Shown: positions 1 through 8,158, counted from the first letter of the stretch. The stretch is DNA of 64,000 bases from Pseudomonas ekonensis (GCF_019145435.1 NZ_JAHSTS010000002.1:992001-1056000); one strand, 5' to 3'. A program made the numbers and translations. The notes: generated by a model from the letters alone, not told the origin.

Positions 1-74
1 TCGACCTCATACCGAAAAGCGTCGTACCCGTGAACGATGCCGCCTTCGACCCTCTGGAAAACTTTCTGGAATAG
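1..74 (+). CDS. 3' end of an unidentified protein gene (partial)
   Basis: An open frame enters from the left edge in the third plus-strand frame and stops at a TAG at 72-74. The last residues visible are DLIPKSVVPVNDAAFDPLENFLE split over the edge, an acidic, hydrophobic-patterned tail that reads like a genuine C terminus. There is too little sequence to assign a family. The gene would be convergent with the lipoprotein pair that follows on the minus strand. The main doubt is that 24 codons can be open by chance. Confidence 0.4.
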   Translation, partial: DLIPKSVVPVNDAAFDPLENFLE

Positions 75-91
75 CTCAGAATCCTCTGCAA

Positions 92-523
92 TCACTCGAC
101 CGGCAAATACCCATAACCACGCACCATGGCTTTGCCTTCTTCAGCCTTGCGCACCCGGATGAATTCCATCGAGCGCTCTTGGGTGTATTCGACGAAGTAC
201 TCCTTGCCCGCTTCGACCGGCAAGGTCAGGCGCACATTGCGTGGGTTCGGTTGCTGGCCGGCAGAAACCTTGTGCAGGCCAGGACTTACGTATACCCAGG
301 AGTAATTGCGGTCGTTGAGGGCCACGACGGCGCTGTCGTTGATGCTGAACACGCTGTCGTACAGGCTGCCCTGCAGGACCTGGGTGCGCATCATGTAGAC
401 CAGCGCCTTGCCTTGGGGCGGCTGGGGCGGGTCGAAGTAAGGCTTTGCAGGTTTGTTGTGGCCGCAAGCGGTCAACACCGTCATCAGCAGCAGTGCCGAA
501 CATCCTTTGATGAAGCCGTTCAT
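92..523 (-). CDS. DUF2846-type lipoprotein
   Basis: The product is a 143-residue predicted lipoprotein. The N terminus MNGFIKGCSALLLMTVLTAC is a signal peptide ending in a lipobox (LTAC), so the mature protein starts with an acylated Cys at residue 20. The body (PPQGKALVYMMR, then a beta-rich stretch ending VEYTQE and FIRVRKAEEG) resembles the DUF2846 lipoprotein family, whose role is unknown. The ATG at 523 overlaps the upstream stop in an ATGA tetranucleotide, so it is translationally coupled to the lipoprotein gene before it. The same frame stays open far upstream but only as a shadow of that gene. Family assignment is from memory of the motif pattern. Confidence 0.8.
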   Translation of the reverse strand: MNGFIKGCSALLLMTVLTACGHNKPAKPYFDPPQPPQGKALVYMMRTQVLQGSLYDSVFSINDSAVVALNDRNYSWVYVSPGLHKVSAGQQPNPRNVRLTLPVEAGKEYFVEYTQERSMEFIRVRKAEEGKAMVRGYGYLPVE

Positions 524-948
524 TGGTTTTGCCCCAACAGTTGATTGAGCACCGGCCCCATCTTTTCTTCCACGGTGGCGAGTTTCGACAGGTCGAAACC
601 GCCTTGATTGGTCAGGTAGTAATGGGCGAAACCGATCTGTCGGTCGCCCTTGTAGAGCCGGACGCTGGCATCCGACAGGTACATGGACAAGTCCCACGAA
701 CGGATCGCGGTGTAGCTCATGCGGTATTCGCAACTGGCCGGAACGGGCGCGGCGTAGAGCTGACTGTCGATCGAATGGCGGCGCAGCAGGTTCTGCATCC
801 CGGCGACGAAATCGCCTACCACCACTTGCGGGTTCTCTTCGATGCACAGTTTCGTGATCTTGTATTGAGGCGCGACCGGCTCGACCTTGATGTTGGTGCA
901 ACCGGTCAGCGCGAGCAGCAGCCCTGCCGTGACGACTCTACGCAGCAT
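520..948 (-). CDS. Sbal_3080-type lipoprotein
   Basis: The product is 142 residues with a short signal peptide and lipobox (LALTGC), giving a mature lipoprotein acylated at Cys16. The sequence after it (IKVEPVAPQYKITKLCIEENP, then YRMSYTAIRSWDLSMYLSDA) matches the small Sbal_3080 family of proteobacterial lipoproteins of unknown function. It is the first gene of a two-gene unit, its stop overlapping the start of the next lipoprotein gene by four bases. Both products would sit in the envelope and may act together. No regulatory site is evident upstream. Confidence 0.8.
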   Translation of the reverse strand: MLRRVVTAGLLLALTGCTNIKVEPVAPQYKITKLCIEENPQVVVGDFVAGMQNLLRRHSIDSQLYAAPVPASCEYRMSYTAIRSWDLSMYLSDASVRLYKGDRQIGFAHYYLTNQGGFDLSKLATVEEKMGPVLNQLLGQNQ

Positions 949-1037
949 GTGCAGTCCTTTGGATCGCGAAAGATATCAAAATGGTGGCGCATGCTAGGTG
1001 AAGCCCCCGTGACGGTCAATCGGCGGCCGATGCGAGT

Positions 1038-1066
1038 GAACTTTCAGCGTCGGCGGCGCCTCAACC
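1038..1066 (+). promoter_or_regulatory. possible AlgU/RpoE-type promoter
   Basis: GAACTT at 1038-1043 is a perfect match to the -35 element used by AlgU (sigma-22). It is followed after 17 bases by TCAACC, a partial match to the -10 element TCTGA. The site lies 38 bases before the small exported protein at 1104, which fits an envelope-stress gene. The -10 match is poor, so this is only suggestive. Confidence 0.25.
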
Positions 1067-1103
1067 GGTTGACCCGCCTTGACCGCCACGAGAGGCCTGA
1101 CCG

Positions 1104-1379
1104 ATGAAAACCCTGCTCAAACTGACCCTCGCCGCCACCCTCGCCTGTGCCCTGCCCGCCTGGGCCTGCACCCCCGAAGAAGCCACCGCCAAACGCGAAG
1201 AGCTGGCCCGGCAAGTCGCCCGGCTCACCGAACAGAACCCGGCCAAGGCCAAGGAAATCAACGACGAGTTGCAGAAGATGGACTTGGGCACCGCCAGCGC
1301 CGACCTGCCGGACAAGTGCCAGTTGATCGACCAACGCCTGAAGGAACTGAACAGCGCCGAGAAAAAGGCTGAGGGCTGA
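1104..1379 (+). CDS. small exported hypothetical protein
   Basis: This is a 91-residue protein with a clear Sec signal peptide (MKTLLKLTLAATLACALPAWA, cleavage after residue 21) and no lipobox. The mature part is helical and highly charged, with two cysteines (CTPEEA near the mature N terminus and DKCQLID near residue 72) that could form a disulfide. The repeated Ala/Glu/Lys pattern suggests a helical hairpin in the periplasm. GAGG stands nine bases before the ATG. It appears to be a single-gene transcript. I do not recognise a named family. Confidence 0.75.
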   Translation: MKTLLKLTLAATLACALPAWACTPEEATAKREELARQVARLTEQNPAKAKEINDELQKMDLGTASADLPDKCQLIDQRLKELNSAEKKAEG

Positions 1380-1456
1380 CCCGCCGCCGTCGCCTGAGAA
1401 AACCTCGCCCCCCTTCCGATGTAACGGCCGGCCGTCGTCCGCAGTCCTCGATTTTG

Positions 1457-1503
1457 CATAAATGCATTAATTTTCTTGCATTAACGCATATCCATCCTAT
1501 GGT
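1457..1503 (+). promoter_or_regulatory. AT-rich promoter/operator region
   Basis: In a GC-rich setting this island carries the direct repeat TGCATTAA at 1463-1470 and 1477-1484 and a short palindrome GCAT-AA-ATGC at 1457-1466. TTGCAT (1476-1481) and TATGGT (1498-1503) are spaced 16 bases apart and could be -35 and -10 elements for the protease gene at 1627. The second repeat overlaps the -35 element, so a regulator bound there would affect initiation. A CAAGCC/GGCTTG hairpin follows in the leader at 1588-1602. These are visual matches only. Confidence 0.35.
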
Positions 1504-1626
1504 TAAGTTGAGCCCGTCACCGGAACCTGCCATCGGACATGGCACCTCTCGTACGCCGGAGGGCTCTGCGACAACGCAATGCCTACGCAAGCCGGAGGCT
1601 TGTCTTCACTCATGGAGGATTGAACG

Positions 1627-2208
1627 ATGTTGAACACAGAAACCCCATCACTTCCTGCCGACGCACTGCCAAGGTGCCTGGCCGGCCGTCTGCTCGACCC
1701 GCAACTGGTGGAGGTCGAAGCGGCCGCCCTCGCGGCGCCGCTGGCTGCCAGCCTGAATTTCACCGTGCAGCAGCAGACCCAGACCAACTGGTGCTGGGCC
1801 GCCGCGTCCGCGTCGGTCGGCAACTACTACGGCACCGGTTCCTGGACCCAGTGCGCCGTGGCCAGCACCGCGCTGGACCGCAACTGCTGCAACCAGCCGG
1901 GGCCGTGCAACGTCTACGGCTACCTGGACACGGCGCTGCGGATCACCCGTAGCTACAACGGCATGAACCAGGGCTCGCTGCAGATGGCGGCCATCCAGAA
2001 CCAGATCAACATGGGCCGCCCCGTCTGCCTGCGTTGCGCCTGGTACGGCGGCGGCGCGCATTTCCTGACGATCTACGGCACCAACGGCAACTATGTGCTG
2101 GTCGCGGATTCCATCTACGGCTACTCGACCCGCGCGCTGAACACGTTCCCCGGTTCCTACAACGGCGGCGGCAACTGGACCCACACTTACTTCACGGCCA
2201 AAAACTAG
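1627..2208 (+). CDS. papain-like cysteine protease, AvrRpt2/C70 type
   Basis: The 193-residue product has the signature of papain-like proteases of the AvrRpt2 (peptidase C70) group. The nucleophile is Cys56 in QTNWCWAA with Gln residues just before it, the likely catalytic His is His145 in GGGAHFLTIYG, and the likely third residue is Asp161 in LVADSIYG. There is no Sec signal. The first 43 residues, rich in Ala, Leu and Pro, could be a propeptide or export segment. Six further cysteines suggest disulfides or metal binding. GGAGG precedes the ATG. The gene at 2221 follows after 12 bases and is surely co-transcribed. Known members include a type III effector, but no secretion genes are nearby, so its role here is open. 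Confidence 0.75.
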   Translation: MLNTETPSLPADALPRCLAGRLLDPQLVEVEAAALAAPLAASLNFTVQQQTQTNWCWAAASASVGNYYGTGSWTQCAVASTALDRNCCNQPGPCNVYGYLDTALRITRSYNGMNQGSLQMAAIQNQINMGRPVCLRCAWYGGGAHFLTIYGTNGNYVLVADSIYGYSTRALNTFPGSYNGGGNWTHTYFTAKN

Positions 2209-2220
2209 GAGGGCCTCGAC

Positions 2221-2820
2221 ATGCAACTGACTTATCCGAAAGCGCCTTCCAACGGCGTGCAGACCCTGCGCCCGGCCTTGCAGGCCGCGCTGCAGACCCA
2301 GGGTTTCGGCGTCAACCGCCAGTTCGCCAACGCCTCGGCGGGCCGGATCAGCCTCAGCGAGGCCTATCGCGGCTACTCGCTGAGCCTGGAAGACCTGAGC
2401 CAAGGCAAGGGACTGAAGGACGCCCGGCTCGGCAACTGGCATTACCTGGTGTTCGCCGACGGCGTATCGATTGCCGATGCGCAGTTGGCCGACGTGCGCG
2501 GCCATGTCGAGTTCGCGTCGCTGAACCACGGCAACCTGGCGGCCGCCACGGTCGATGCGTTGAGACTGGCGGAGCAGTCTGCGCAGTTGCAGGGCAAGAC
2601 CGTCGAACTGCGGGTGCTGTTCGTGTCGGCCCTGAGCGTTGTGGCGATCTGGCTGCACGGCAGCGGTGAGGATGTGCTGATCCCGATCGCGCCGACGCCC
2701 AAAACCCTGGCGACCGCTCAGGTGTACGACGCCGCCGCCCTGCTGGCGCGGCTCAAGCCTGCGGCCGATCAGGCGCGGCAGCACTTTGATGCGGACACCA
2801 CCGGGCTGTTGGGAGGCTGA
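2221..2820 (+). CDS. conserved partner of the C70-type protease, unknown function
   Basis: The product is 199 residues with no signal peptide, membrane segment or motif I recognise. It begins MQLTYPKAPSNGVQTLRPAL and is an alpha/beta-looking soluble protein, moderately acidic, with no cysteine. An AGGAGG Shine-Dalgarno sequence lies just after the protease stop codon, so the two genes form a tight bicistron ended by the terminator at 2835. The arrangement suggests that it is an inhibitor, chaperone, immunity protein or co-substrate of the protease. That is inference from position only. Confidence 0.6.
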   Translation: MQLTYPKAPSNGVQTLRPALQAALQTQGFGVNRQFANASAGRISLSEAYRGYSLSLEDLSQGKGLKDARLGNWHYLVFADGVSIADAQLADVRGHVEFASLNHGNLAAATVDALRLAEQSAQLQGKTVELRVLFVSALSVVAIWLHGSGEDVLIPIAPTPKTLATAQVYDAAALLARLKPAADQARQHFDADTTGLLGG

Positions 2821-2834
2821 CCCTCGGCGGGCAT

Positions 2835-2863
2835 AAAAAAACCCGGACGCTGTCCGGGTTTTT
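2835..2863. terminator. bidirectional rho-independent terminator
   Basis: A seven-base stem CCCGGAC/GTCCGGG with loop GCT is flanked by A7 on the left and T5 on the right. It can therefore end transcripts from both sides. It closes the protease bicistron on the plus strand and the convergent DEAD-box helicase gene on the minus strand. Confidence 0.9.
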
Positions 2864-2883
2864 CATTGGTTCTGCGCTGTGGC

Positions 2884-4221
2884 TCACTCAGCCGCAGGCG
2901 CTGGCTTGCGGCGCTTGAGCGGGGCCAGGCCGTCGCTGCTCACCAGCGAATCCGACTTCGGCCGGTTCACGGTCTTGCGCTTGTTCGGCGTCTTGGCGGC
3001 GGCTTTTTTCTTGTCGCCCTTGCCGTCGGTCTTTTTCTTCTTGGTGCCGGCGGCCTTGCCCGACGCCTTGACCTTTTTCGGCCCTGCGTAGGTGCCTTTG
3101 ACTTCCTTGATGGTGCGGCGCTCGAAGCTCTGCTTGAGGTAGCGCTCGATGCTCGACATCAGGTTCCAGTCGCCGTGGCAGATCAGCGAGATCGCCAGGC
3201 CTTCGGCGCCGGCGCGGCCGGTGCGGCCGATGCGGTGCACGTATTCGTCGCCGCTGCGCGGCATGTCGAAGTTGATCACCAGGTCCAGGCCGTCGACGTC
3301 CAGGCCACGGGCCGCCACGTCGGTGGCCACCAGGATCTTGACGCTGCCTTGCTTGAGGCGGTCGATCGCCAGTTTGCGGTCCTTCTGGTCTTTCTCGCCG
3401 TGCAGCACGAACGCTTTGTAGTCCTGGGCGACGAGGCGGCCGTAGATGCGGTCGGCCATGACCCGGGTGTTGGTGAAGATGATGGCCTTGGCGTAGGTCT
3501 CGTTGGCCAGCAGCCAGTTGACGATCTGCTCTTTGTGCTGGTTGTGGTCGGCGGTGATGATCTGCTGACGGGTGGTTTCGTTCAGTTGGCTGACCGCGTT
3601 GAGCTGCAGGTGCTCAGGGTTCTTCAGCACCTTGGCGACCATCTCGCGCAGGCCCGAACCGCCGGTGGTGGCGGAGAACAGCAGGGTCTGGCGCTGCTCG
3701 GGGCATTCGTTGACCAGGCGCTGCACGTCGTCGGCAAAGCCCATGTCGAGCATGCGGTCGGCCTCGTCCAGCACCAGCACTTCGATTTCCTTGAGGTCGA
3801 GGTTGCCGGCGTTCAGGTGCTCGATCAGACGGCCCGGGGTACCGATCAGGATGTCCGGCACCTTGCGCAGCATCGCGGCCTGCACCTTGAAGTCTTCGCC
3901 GCCGGTGATCAGGCCGGACTTGATGAAGGTGAACTGCGAGAAGCGCTCGACTTCCTTGAGGGTCTGCTGGGCCAGTTCGCGGGTCGGCAGCAGGATCACG
4001 GTCTTGATGCTGACGCGGATCTTGGCCGGGCCGATCAGGCGGTTGAGGATCGGCAGGACGAACGCGGCGGTCTTGCCGCTGCCGGTCTGCGCCGTCACCC
4101 GCAGGTCACGCCCCTGGAGCGCCAGCGGAATGGCCGCGGCTTGCACAGGCGTTGGCTCGACAAATTTCAGCTCGTCCACGGCTTTGAGCAAACGTTCGTG
4201 CAGGGCGAATTGGGAAAACAC
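2884..4221 (-). CDS. DEAD-box ATP-dependent RNA helicase
   Basis: The product is a 445-residue RNA helicase. Visible motifs in order are the Q motif region (FVEPTPVQ), Walker A AQTGSGKT near residues 44-51, PTRELA, GTPGRL, DEAD in VLDEADRM, SAT in LLFSATT, and the domain 2 motifs ARGLD and HRIGRTGRAG. The C-terminal ~75 residues are a Lys/Ala-rich basic tail typical of RNA-binding extensions. It resembles the SrmB/RhlE group that works in ribosome assembly and RNA decay, but I cannot say which. I chose the GTG at 4221 (MFSQFALHER) because GAGG lies eight bases upstream. A TTG at 4245 would add eight residues without a good ribosome site. Confidence 0.9.
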   Translation of the reverse strand: MFSQFALHERLLKAVDELKFVEPTPVQAAAIPLALQGRDLRVTAQTGSGKTAAFVLPILNRLIGPAKIRVSIKTVILLPTRELAQQTLKEVERFSQFTFIKSGLITGGEDFKVQAAMLRKVPDILIGTPGRLIEHLNAGNLDLKEIEVLVLDEADRMLDMGFADDVQRLVNECPEQRQTLLFSATTGGSGLREMVAKVLKNPEHLQLNAVSQLNETTRQQIITADHNQHKEQIVNWLLANETYAKAIIFTNTRVMADRIYGRLVAQDYKAFVLHGEKDQKDRKLAIDRLKQGSVKILVATDVAARGLDVDGLDLVINFDMPRSGDEYVHRIGRTGRAGAEGLAISLICHGDWNLMSSIERYLKQSFERRTIKEVKGTYAGPKKVKASGKAAGTKKKKTDGKGDKKKAAAKTPNKRKTVNRPKSDSLVSSDGLAPLKRRKPAPAAE

Positions 4222-4411
4222 GGGGGCGACCTCGAAGATGGGCAAAAAACAGCTGCATAGGTTACCGGTTTCGAGCGCTCAGGCCGAGTTTCTTTATACA
4301 AACGGTGGCAAACAGTGGCTTTTTTGTTGCCTGATTTGTCTCCAACGGTAATACACAGCGTCTTGAATGCTCTAATCGTCCCTCGCGTCCTACAGAAGAA
4401 TCGCCCCACCC

Positions 4412-5710
4412 ATGGATTTCAAACAGCTCTGGCTCAACGCCCAAGACCTCTTCGGCGCCCTCGAACAGCACCCGATCCTGCACGCCGGCCTGGCCCTGGT
4501 GCTGCTGCTGGTGATCGCCCTGGTGCTCGGACGGGTGGCGCGCTACCTGATCCTGCACGCCAGCCGCATGCTCGGGCGCCAGCCGGCGCTGCACTGGATC
4601 AACGATTTCCGGCACAACAAGGTGTTCCAGCGCCTGGCCCAGATGACGCCGTCGCTGGTGATCCAGTTCGGCCTGCACCTGGTGCCGGAACTGAGCAAGG
4701 CCGCGACGGTGTTCCTGGGCAACGTCGCCCTGGCGTTCACCATCCTGTTCCTGATGCTGGCGGTCAGCGCCCTGCTCAACGCGCTGCTGGACATCTACGC
4801 GCGCACCGAACACGCCCGCACCCGCTCGATCAAGGGTTACGTGCAACTGGCGAAAATGGTCTTGTACGTGTTCGGCGCGATCATCATCGTCGCCACCCTG
4901 ATCGACCGTTCGCCGCTGTTGCTGCTGTCCGGCCTGGGTGCGATGTCGGCGGTGATCCTGTTGGTCTACAAGGACACCCTGCTGTCGTTCGTGGCCAGCG
5001 TGCAACTGACCAGCAACGACATGCTGCGGGTCGGCGACTGGATCGAAATGCCCCAGGTCGGCGCCGACGGCGATGTGGTGGACATCACCCTGCACACGGT
5101 CAAGGTGCAGAATTTCGACAAGACCATCGTCTCGATCCCGACCTGGCGGCTGATGTCCGAGTCGTTTCGCAACTGGCGCGGCATGCAGCAGTCCGGCGGA
5201 CGGCGGATCAAGCGCAGCCTGTTCATCGACGCCAGCGGCGTGCGCTTCATTCGTGACGATGAAGAAGAGAAACTCTCCCAGGTGCACCTGCTGACCGCTT
5301 ACATGGGCCGCAAGAAAGCCGAGCTAAAGGCCTGGAACGAGGCGCAGGGCAACGTCGCGGCGATGTCGGCCAACCGCCGGCGGATGACCAACATCGGCAC
5401 CTTTCGCGCCTATGCGCTGGCCTATCTGAAAAGCCACCCGGAGATCCAGCCGAACATGACCTGCATGGTTCGGCAGATGCAGACCACGGCGCAGGGCATT
5501 CCGCTGGAAATCTATTGCTTTACCACCACCACGGTCTGGGCCGATTACGAGCGGATCCAGGGGGATATCTTCGATTACCTGCTGGCGGTGCTGCCGGAGT
5601 TCGGGTTGAGCCTGTATCAGCAGCCCAGTGGCGGGGATTTGCGTAGCGGGTTGTTGCCGGCGGTGCTGGGTTCGGCGCATGTTCCTGAACCCGAAAAACA
5701 CCTGATGTAA
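4412..5710 (+). CDS. ybdG: YbdG-type mechanosensitive ion channel
   Basis: This 432-residue inner-membrane protein matches MscS-superfamily channels of the YbdG type (E. coli YbdG, 415 residues). Hydrophobic segments lie near residues 25-45, 90-125 and 145-190. The pore-lining helix and beta domain follow (LLLSGLGAMSAVILLVYKDTLLSFVASVQL, written here in parts: GLGAMSAV and DTLLSFVAS). Next come GDWIEMPQVGADGDVVDITLHTVKVQNFD and VSIPTWRLMSESFRNW, the typical MscS domain. A soluble C-terminal domain of about 180 residues completes it. The family opens under hypoosmotic stress to release solutes. The gene stands alone, divergent from the helicase. Confidence 0.85.
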   Translation: MDFKQLWLNAQDLFGALEQHPILHAGLALVLLLVIALVLGRVARYLILHASRMLGRQPALHWINDFRHNKVFQRLAQMTPSLVIQFGLHLVPELSKAATVFLGNVALAFTILFLMLAVSALLNALLDIYARTEHARTRSIKGYVQLAKMVLYVFGAIIIVATLIDRSPLLLLSGLGAMSAVILLVYKDTLLSFVASVQLTSNDMLRVGDWIEMPQVGADGDVVDITLHTVKVQNFDKTIVSIPTWRLMSESFRNWRGMQQSGGRRIKRSLFIDASGVRFIRDDEEEKLSQVHLLTAYMGRKKAELKAWNEAQGNVAAMSANRRRMTNIGTFRAYALAYLKSHPEIQPNMTCMVRQMQTTAQGIPLEIYCFTTTTVWADYERIQGDIFDYLLAVLPEFGLSLYQQPSGGDLRSGLLPAVLGSAHVPEPEKHLM

Positions 5711-5722
5711 CCCACCATCCCC

Positions 5723-5809
5723 GTAGGAGCGAGCCTGCTCGCGATTGCAGCCTGTCAGTCAGCCCTTCATCGACTGACCGACCGCCATCGCGAGCAGGCT
5801 CGCTCCCAC
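5723..5809. repeat. REPIN (inverted REP pair)
   Basis: Two copies of the REP core GGAGCGAGCCTGCTCGCGAT face each other across about 40 bases. Each core holds its own GAGC-rich hairpin. It fills the convergent gap between the channel gene and a DMT transporter gene, the usual location for these elements. Confidence 0.9.
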
Positions 5810-5818
5810 CGGGGAACG

Positions 5819-6685
5819 TCAGTGCGCGACCAGCGGCCTGCGCACGCCCAACCGGCTGATCCACACCGCCCCCAGGATCACCGCTCCACCGAGGAACAGG
5901 CGGCCCAGATCCTCGTCCAGATTCCAGATCAGCAAGTTCATCAGCAGCCCCACCGGCACATGCAGGTTGTTCATCACCGCCAGCGTGCCGCCGTTGACCA
6001 GGCACGCGCCCTTGTTCCACCAATAGATGCCCAACGCCGTCGAGACCAGGCCGAGGAACAGCAACACGGCCCATTGCAGCGGTGCTTCAGGCAGGAAGTT
6101 GGCTTTGCCGAACAGCAGGAATGCCGGCAAGACCACCACCAGCGCGCCAATGAAGAAGAAGCCGAAGCGCCGGTAATGCGGCAGATCGCTGGGGTGTTTC
6201 GCCACCAGATGTTTGTACATCACCTGCCCGGCGGCATAGGTGAAGTTGGCCAGTTGCAGCAGCAGGAAGCCCATGAAGAAGTCCCCGGCGATGTTGTCGA
6301 AGCGAATGATCGCCGCACCGGTCACCGCCACCAGCGCGGCCACCAGTGCCCACGGGTTGAAGCGTCGGTTGAGGGCATCCTCGATCAGCGTCACGTGCAA
6401 CGGCGTGAGGATGGTGAACAGCAGCACTTCCGGCACCGTCAGCACGCGAAAGCTCAGGTACAGGCACACGTAGGTGATGCCGAACTGCAGCGCGCCGATC
6501 AGCAGCATGCCGCGCATGAACGCCGGCTCCACCGAACGCCAGCGGGTCAGCGGGATGAACACCAGCCCGGCCAGCACCACCCGCACCAGCACCGCGAAGT
6601 AGCTGTCGACGTGACCGGCCAGGTATTCGCCGATCAGATTGAAGGAAAACGCCTGGATCAGCGTGACAAACAGTAGATAGCCCAT
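5819..6685 (-). CDS. EamA/DMT-family transporter
   Basis: The 288-residue product has about ten hydrophobic helices arranged as two EamA halves, typical of drug/metabolite exporters. Readable segments include SFNLIGEYLAGHVDSYFAVLVR and, in the second half, FLGLVSTALGIYWWNKGACLVNGG. It resembles the carboxylate/amino acid/amine transporter subgroup. The substrate cannot be told from sequence. The start is the ATG at 6685, with GAGG five bases upstream. The reading frame continues to 6811 but would run through the REPIN side and lacks a ribosome site. It is a monocistronic gene between two REPINs. Confidence 0.85.
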   Translation of the reverse strand: MGYLLFVTLIQAFSFNLIGEYLAGHVDSYFAVLVRVVLAGLVFIPLTRWRSVEPAFMRGMLLIGALQFGITYVCLYLSFRVLTVPEVLLFTILTPLHVTLIEDALNRRFNPWALVAALVAVTGAAIIRFDNIAGDFFMGFLLLQLANFTYAAGQVMYKHLVAKHPSDLPHYRRFGFFFIGALVVVLPAFLLFGKANFLPEAPLQWAVLLFLGLVSTALGIYWWNKGACLVNGGTLAVMNNLHVPVGLLMNLLIWNLDEDLGRLFLGGAVILGAVWISRLGVRRPLVAH

Positions 6686-6753
6686 GGTCGCCTCGAATTC
6701 GAATGGCGGCGACGATAGCGTTTTTTGCATTTCGCAACCAACACATATCCCTT

Positions 6754-6840
6754 GTAGGAGCGAGCCTGCTCGCGATAGCGCTGGGTCAGATACGTACAAG
6801 TCGACTGACACACCGCTATCGCGAGCAGGCTCGCTCCTAC
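6754..6840. repeat. REPIN (inverted REP pair)
   Basis: GTAGGAGCGAGCCTGCTCGC at the left faces its near-perfect reverse complement ending CTCGCTCCTAC at the right, across a spacer of about 40 bases. This is the least diverged copy in the window. Confidence 0.9.
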
Positions 6841-6870
6841 AGCGGATATGCAGGCCATTAAACCGCAGGC

Positions 6871-6909
6871 AAAAAAAAGCCCGATCTCGCTAAGGCGTTC
6901 AATCGGGCT
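6871..6909 (-). terminator. rho-independent terminator of azoR
   Basis: Read on the minus strand, AGCCCGAT and ATCGGGCT form an eight-base stem around a 16-base loop, followed by T8. It lies about 107 bases after the azoR stop. Confidence 0.85.
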
Positions 6910-7015
6910 ACAGCACTCAGGAGCACAAGTGCAAAGGGAGGTTCGATGCGCGTGGAGCCTTGAAGGGTTGCGCCGGATCAATAGACCACCCGGGGATTAT
7001 CCGGCGATTAACGGC

Positions 7016-7615
7016 TCAGGCGACCTGGGCCAGTTTGGCGTTGGCCTGGTTCAGGCCCTTCTCCTGGAAGTCGCCGCCCAGGTTCATGCCTTCGGCGTGG
7101 ATGAAGGTCACGTCGTGGATGCCGATGAAGCCCATCACCTGGCGCAGGTACGGTTCCTGGTGGTCGGCAGGGCCGCCGGCGTAGACGCCGCCGCGGGCGG
7201 TCAGGACAAAGGCGCGCTTGCCGCTGAGCAGGCCCTGGGGGCCGGTTTCGGTGTACTTGAAGGTCACGCCGGCGCGCAGCACGTGGTCGAGCCAGGCCTT
7301 GAGGGTGCTCGGGATCGCGAAGTTGTACATCGGAGCGGCCATCACCAGCACGTCGGCGGCCAGCAGTTCGTCGGTCAGCGCGTTGGAGCGCTCCAGCGAA
7401 GCCTGTTCGTTGGCGTTGCGCTGATCGGCGGGTTTCATCCAGCCGCCCAGCAGGTTGCTGTCCAGGTGCGGCACGGGGTTCACGGCGAGGTCACGCACGG
7501 TGATCTGATCGTTGGGGTGCGCAGCTTTCCATTGGTTGATGAAGGTCTGGGTCAGTTGACGGGAAACCGAGTCTTGCTGGCGGGCGCTGCTTTCGATGAT
7601 CAGAACGCGGGACAT
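7016..7615 (-). CDS. azoR: FMN-dependent NADH-azoreductase
   Basis: The 199-residue protein is a flavodoxin-like quinone/azo reductase. The FMN phosphate-binding loop is SSARQQDSVSRQL near residues 9-21. The family hallmarks MAAPMYNFAIPSTLKAWLD and VLTARGGVYA are present, the second contacting the isoalloxazine ring. Enzymes of this family reduce quinones and azo dyes by two electrons using NADH and protect against electrophiles. The start is the ATG at 7615, preceded by GGAGG. The nearby LysR gene at 8208 is separated from it by another gene and a REPIN, so a regulatory link is not shown. Confidence 0.92.
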   Translation of the reverse strand: MSRVLIIESSARQQDSVSRQLTQTFINQWKAAHPNDQITVRDLAVNPVPHLDSNLLGGWMKPADQRNANEQASLERSNALTDELLAADVLVMAAPMYNFAIPSTLKAWLDHVLRAGVTFKYTETGPQGLLSGKRAFVLTARGGVYAGGPADHQEPYLRQVMGFIGIHDVTFIHAEGMNLGGDFQEKGLNQANAKLAQVA

Positions 7616-7746
7616 GGTGTGTAGCCTCCATCCGAGAATGTTGTAAGTCGATGGAGTGAAGCTTAAACAGGGTCGTATCGATGAAAAAGCGCAAATAATT
7701 GCTGCAAAGCATCGAATTATTCGTTTAGATGCACCTGTTTACCTTT

Positions 7747-7832
7747 GCAGGAGTGAGCCTGCCCGCGATAGCAGTGTGTCAGCCAACACGTAAACATCTG
7801 ATACAGCGCATCGCGAGCAGGCTCGCTCCTAC
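7747..7832. repeat. REPIN with one diverged arm
   Basis: The left arm reads GGAGTGAGCCTGCCCGCGAT, with changes inside the core. The right arm is the standard ATCGCGAGCAGGCTCGCTCC. It lies just before the small exported protein's stop. Confidence 0.8.
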
Positions 7833-7843
7833 GGGGATCAGCG

Positions 7844-8158
7844 CTACTTCGGGGTGCAGCTCAGCTGGATGCGCAGCTTGATGATGGTGCGGGTGAACTT
7901 GGCCGTGGCGTTCTTGTGCTTGCCGGCGGCCACGTCGATGTTGCGGGTGCGCGGCGCCTCCGGGCCGTTGATGAAGCGCACCTTGCAGGTCGCGTCGACG
8001 TCGCCGTAGTTGTTCACCTGAATGGAGCCGATGTCGTTGTCGGTGTCGTAGGTGTTGTAGTCGATCTTCAGGCCGTTGAGGTCCTTTTCCACCTCGATCG
8101 GGTACGCAAACGCCGTCAGCGGCAACAGCGCCAGCAACACACAACAGAATTTTTTCAT
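7844..8158 (-). CDS. small periplasmic hypothetical protein
   Basis: The 104-residue product carries a Sec signal peptide (MKKFCCVLLALLPLTAFA, cleaved near residue 18). The mature 86 residues look like a beta-sandwich (LNGLKIDYNTYDTDNDIGSIQVNN in part, then CKVRFINGPEAPRTRN) with a conserved-looking Cys pair at CKVRF and LSCTPK. Similar Pseudomonas proteins have been mislabelled as 3-phosphoglycerate kinase, which this clearly is not. It is divergent from the LysR gene and shares a 49-base gap with it, so the LysR protein could control it. Function unknown. Confidence 0.75.
   Translation of the reverse strand: MKKFCCVLLALLPLTAFAYPIEVEKDLNGLKIDYNTYDTDNDIGSIQVNNYGDVDATCKVRFINGPEAPRTRNIDVAAGKHKNATAKFTRTIIKLRIQLSCTPK

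Larger units (their letters stand above)
6686..7015. other. intergenic stretch, 330 bases
   Basis: This gap holds the upstream region of the DMT transporter, a REPIN at 6754-6840 and the azoR terminator at 6871-6909. The remaining 6910-7015 part, just past the azoR stop, shows no ORF with a ribosome site and no other clear signal. Confidence 0.6.

Noticed and set aside
92..901. Long version (269 residues) of the first lipoprotein
   Set aside because: The upstream part lies in another frame of the neighbouring lipoprotein gene; the signal peptide and lipobox begin at 523.
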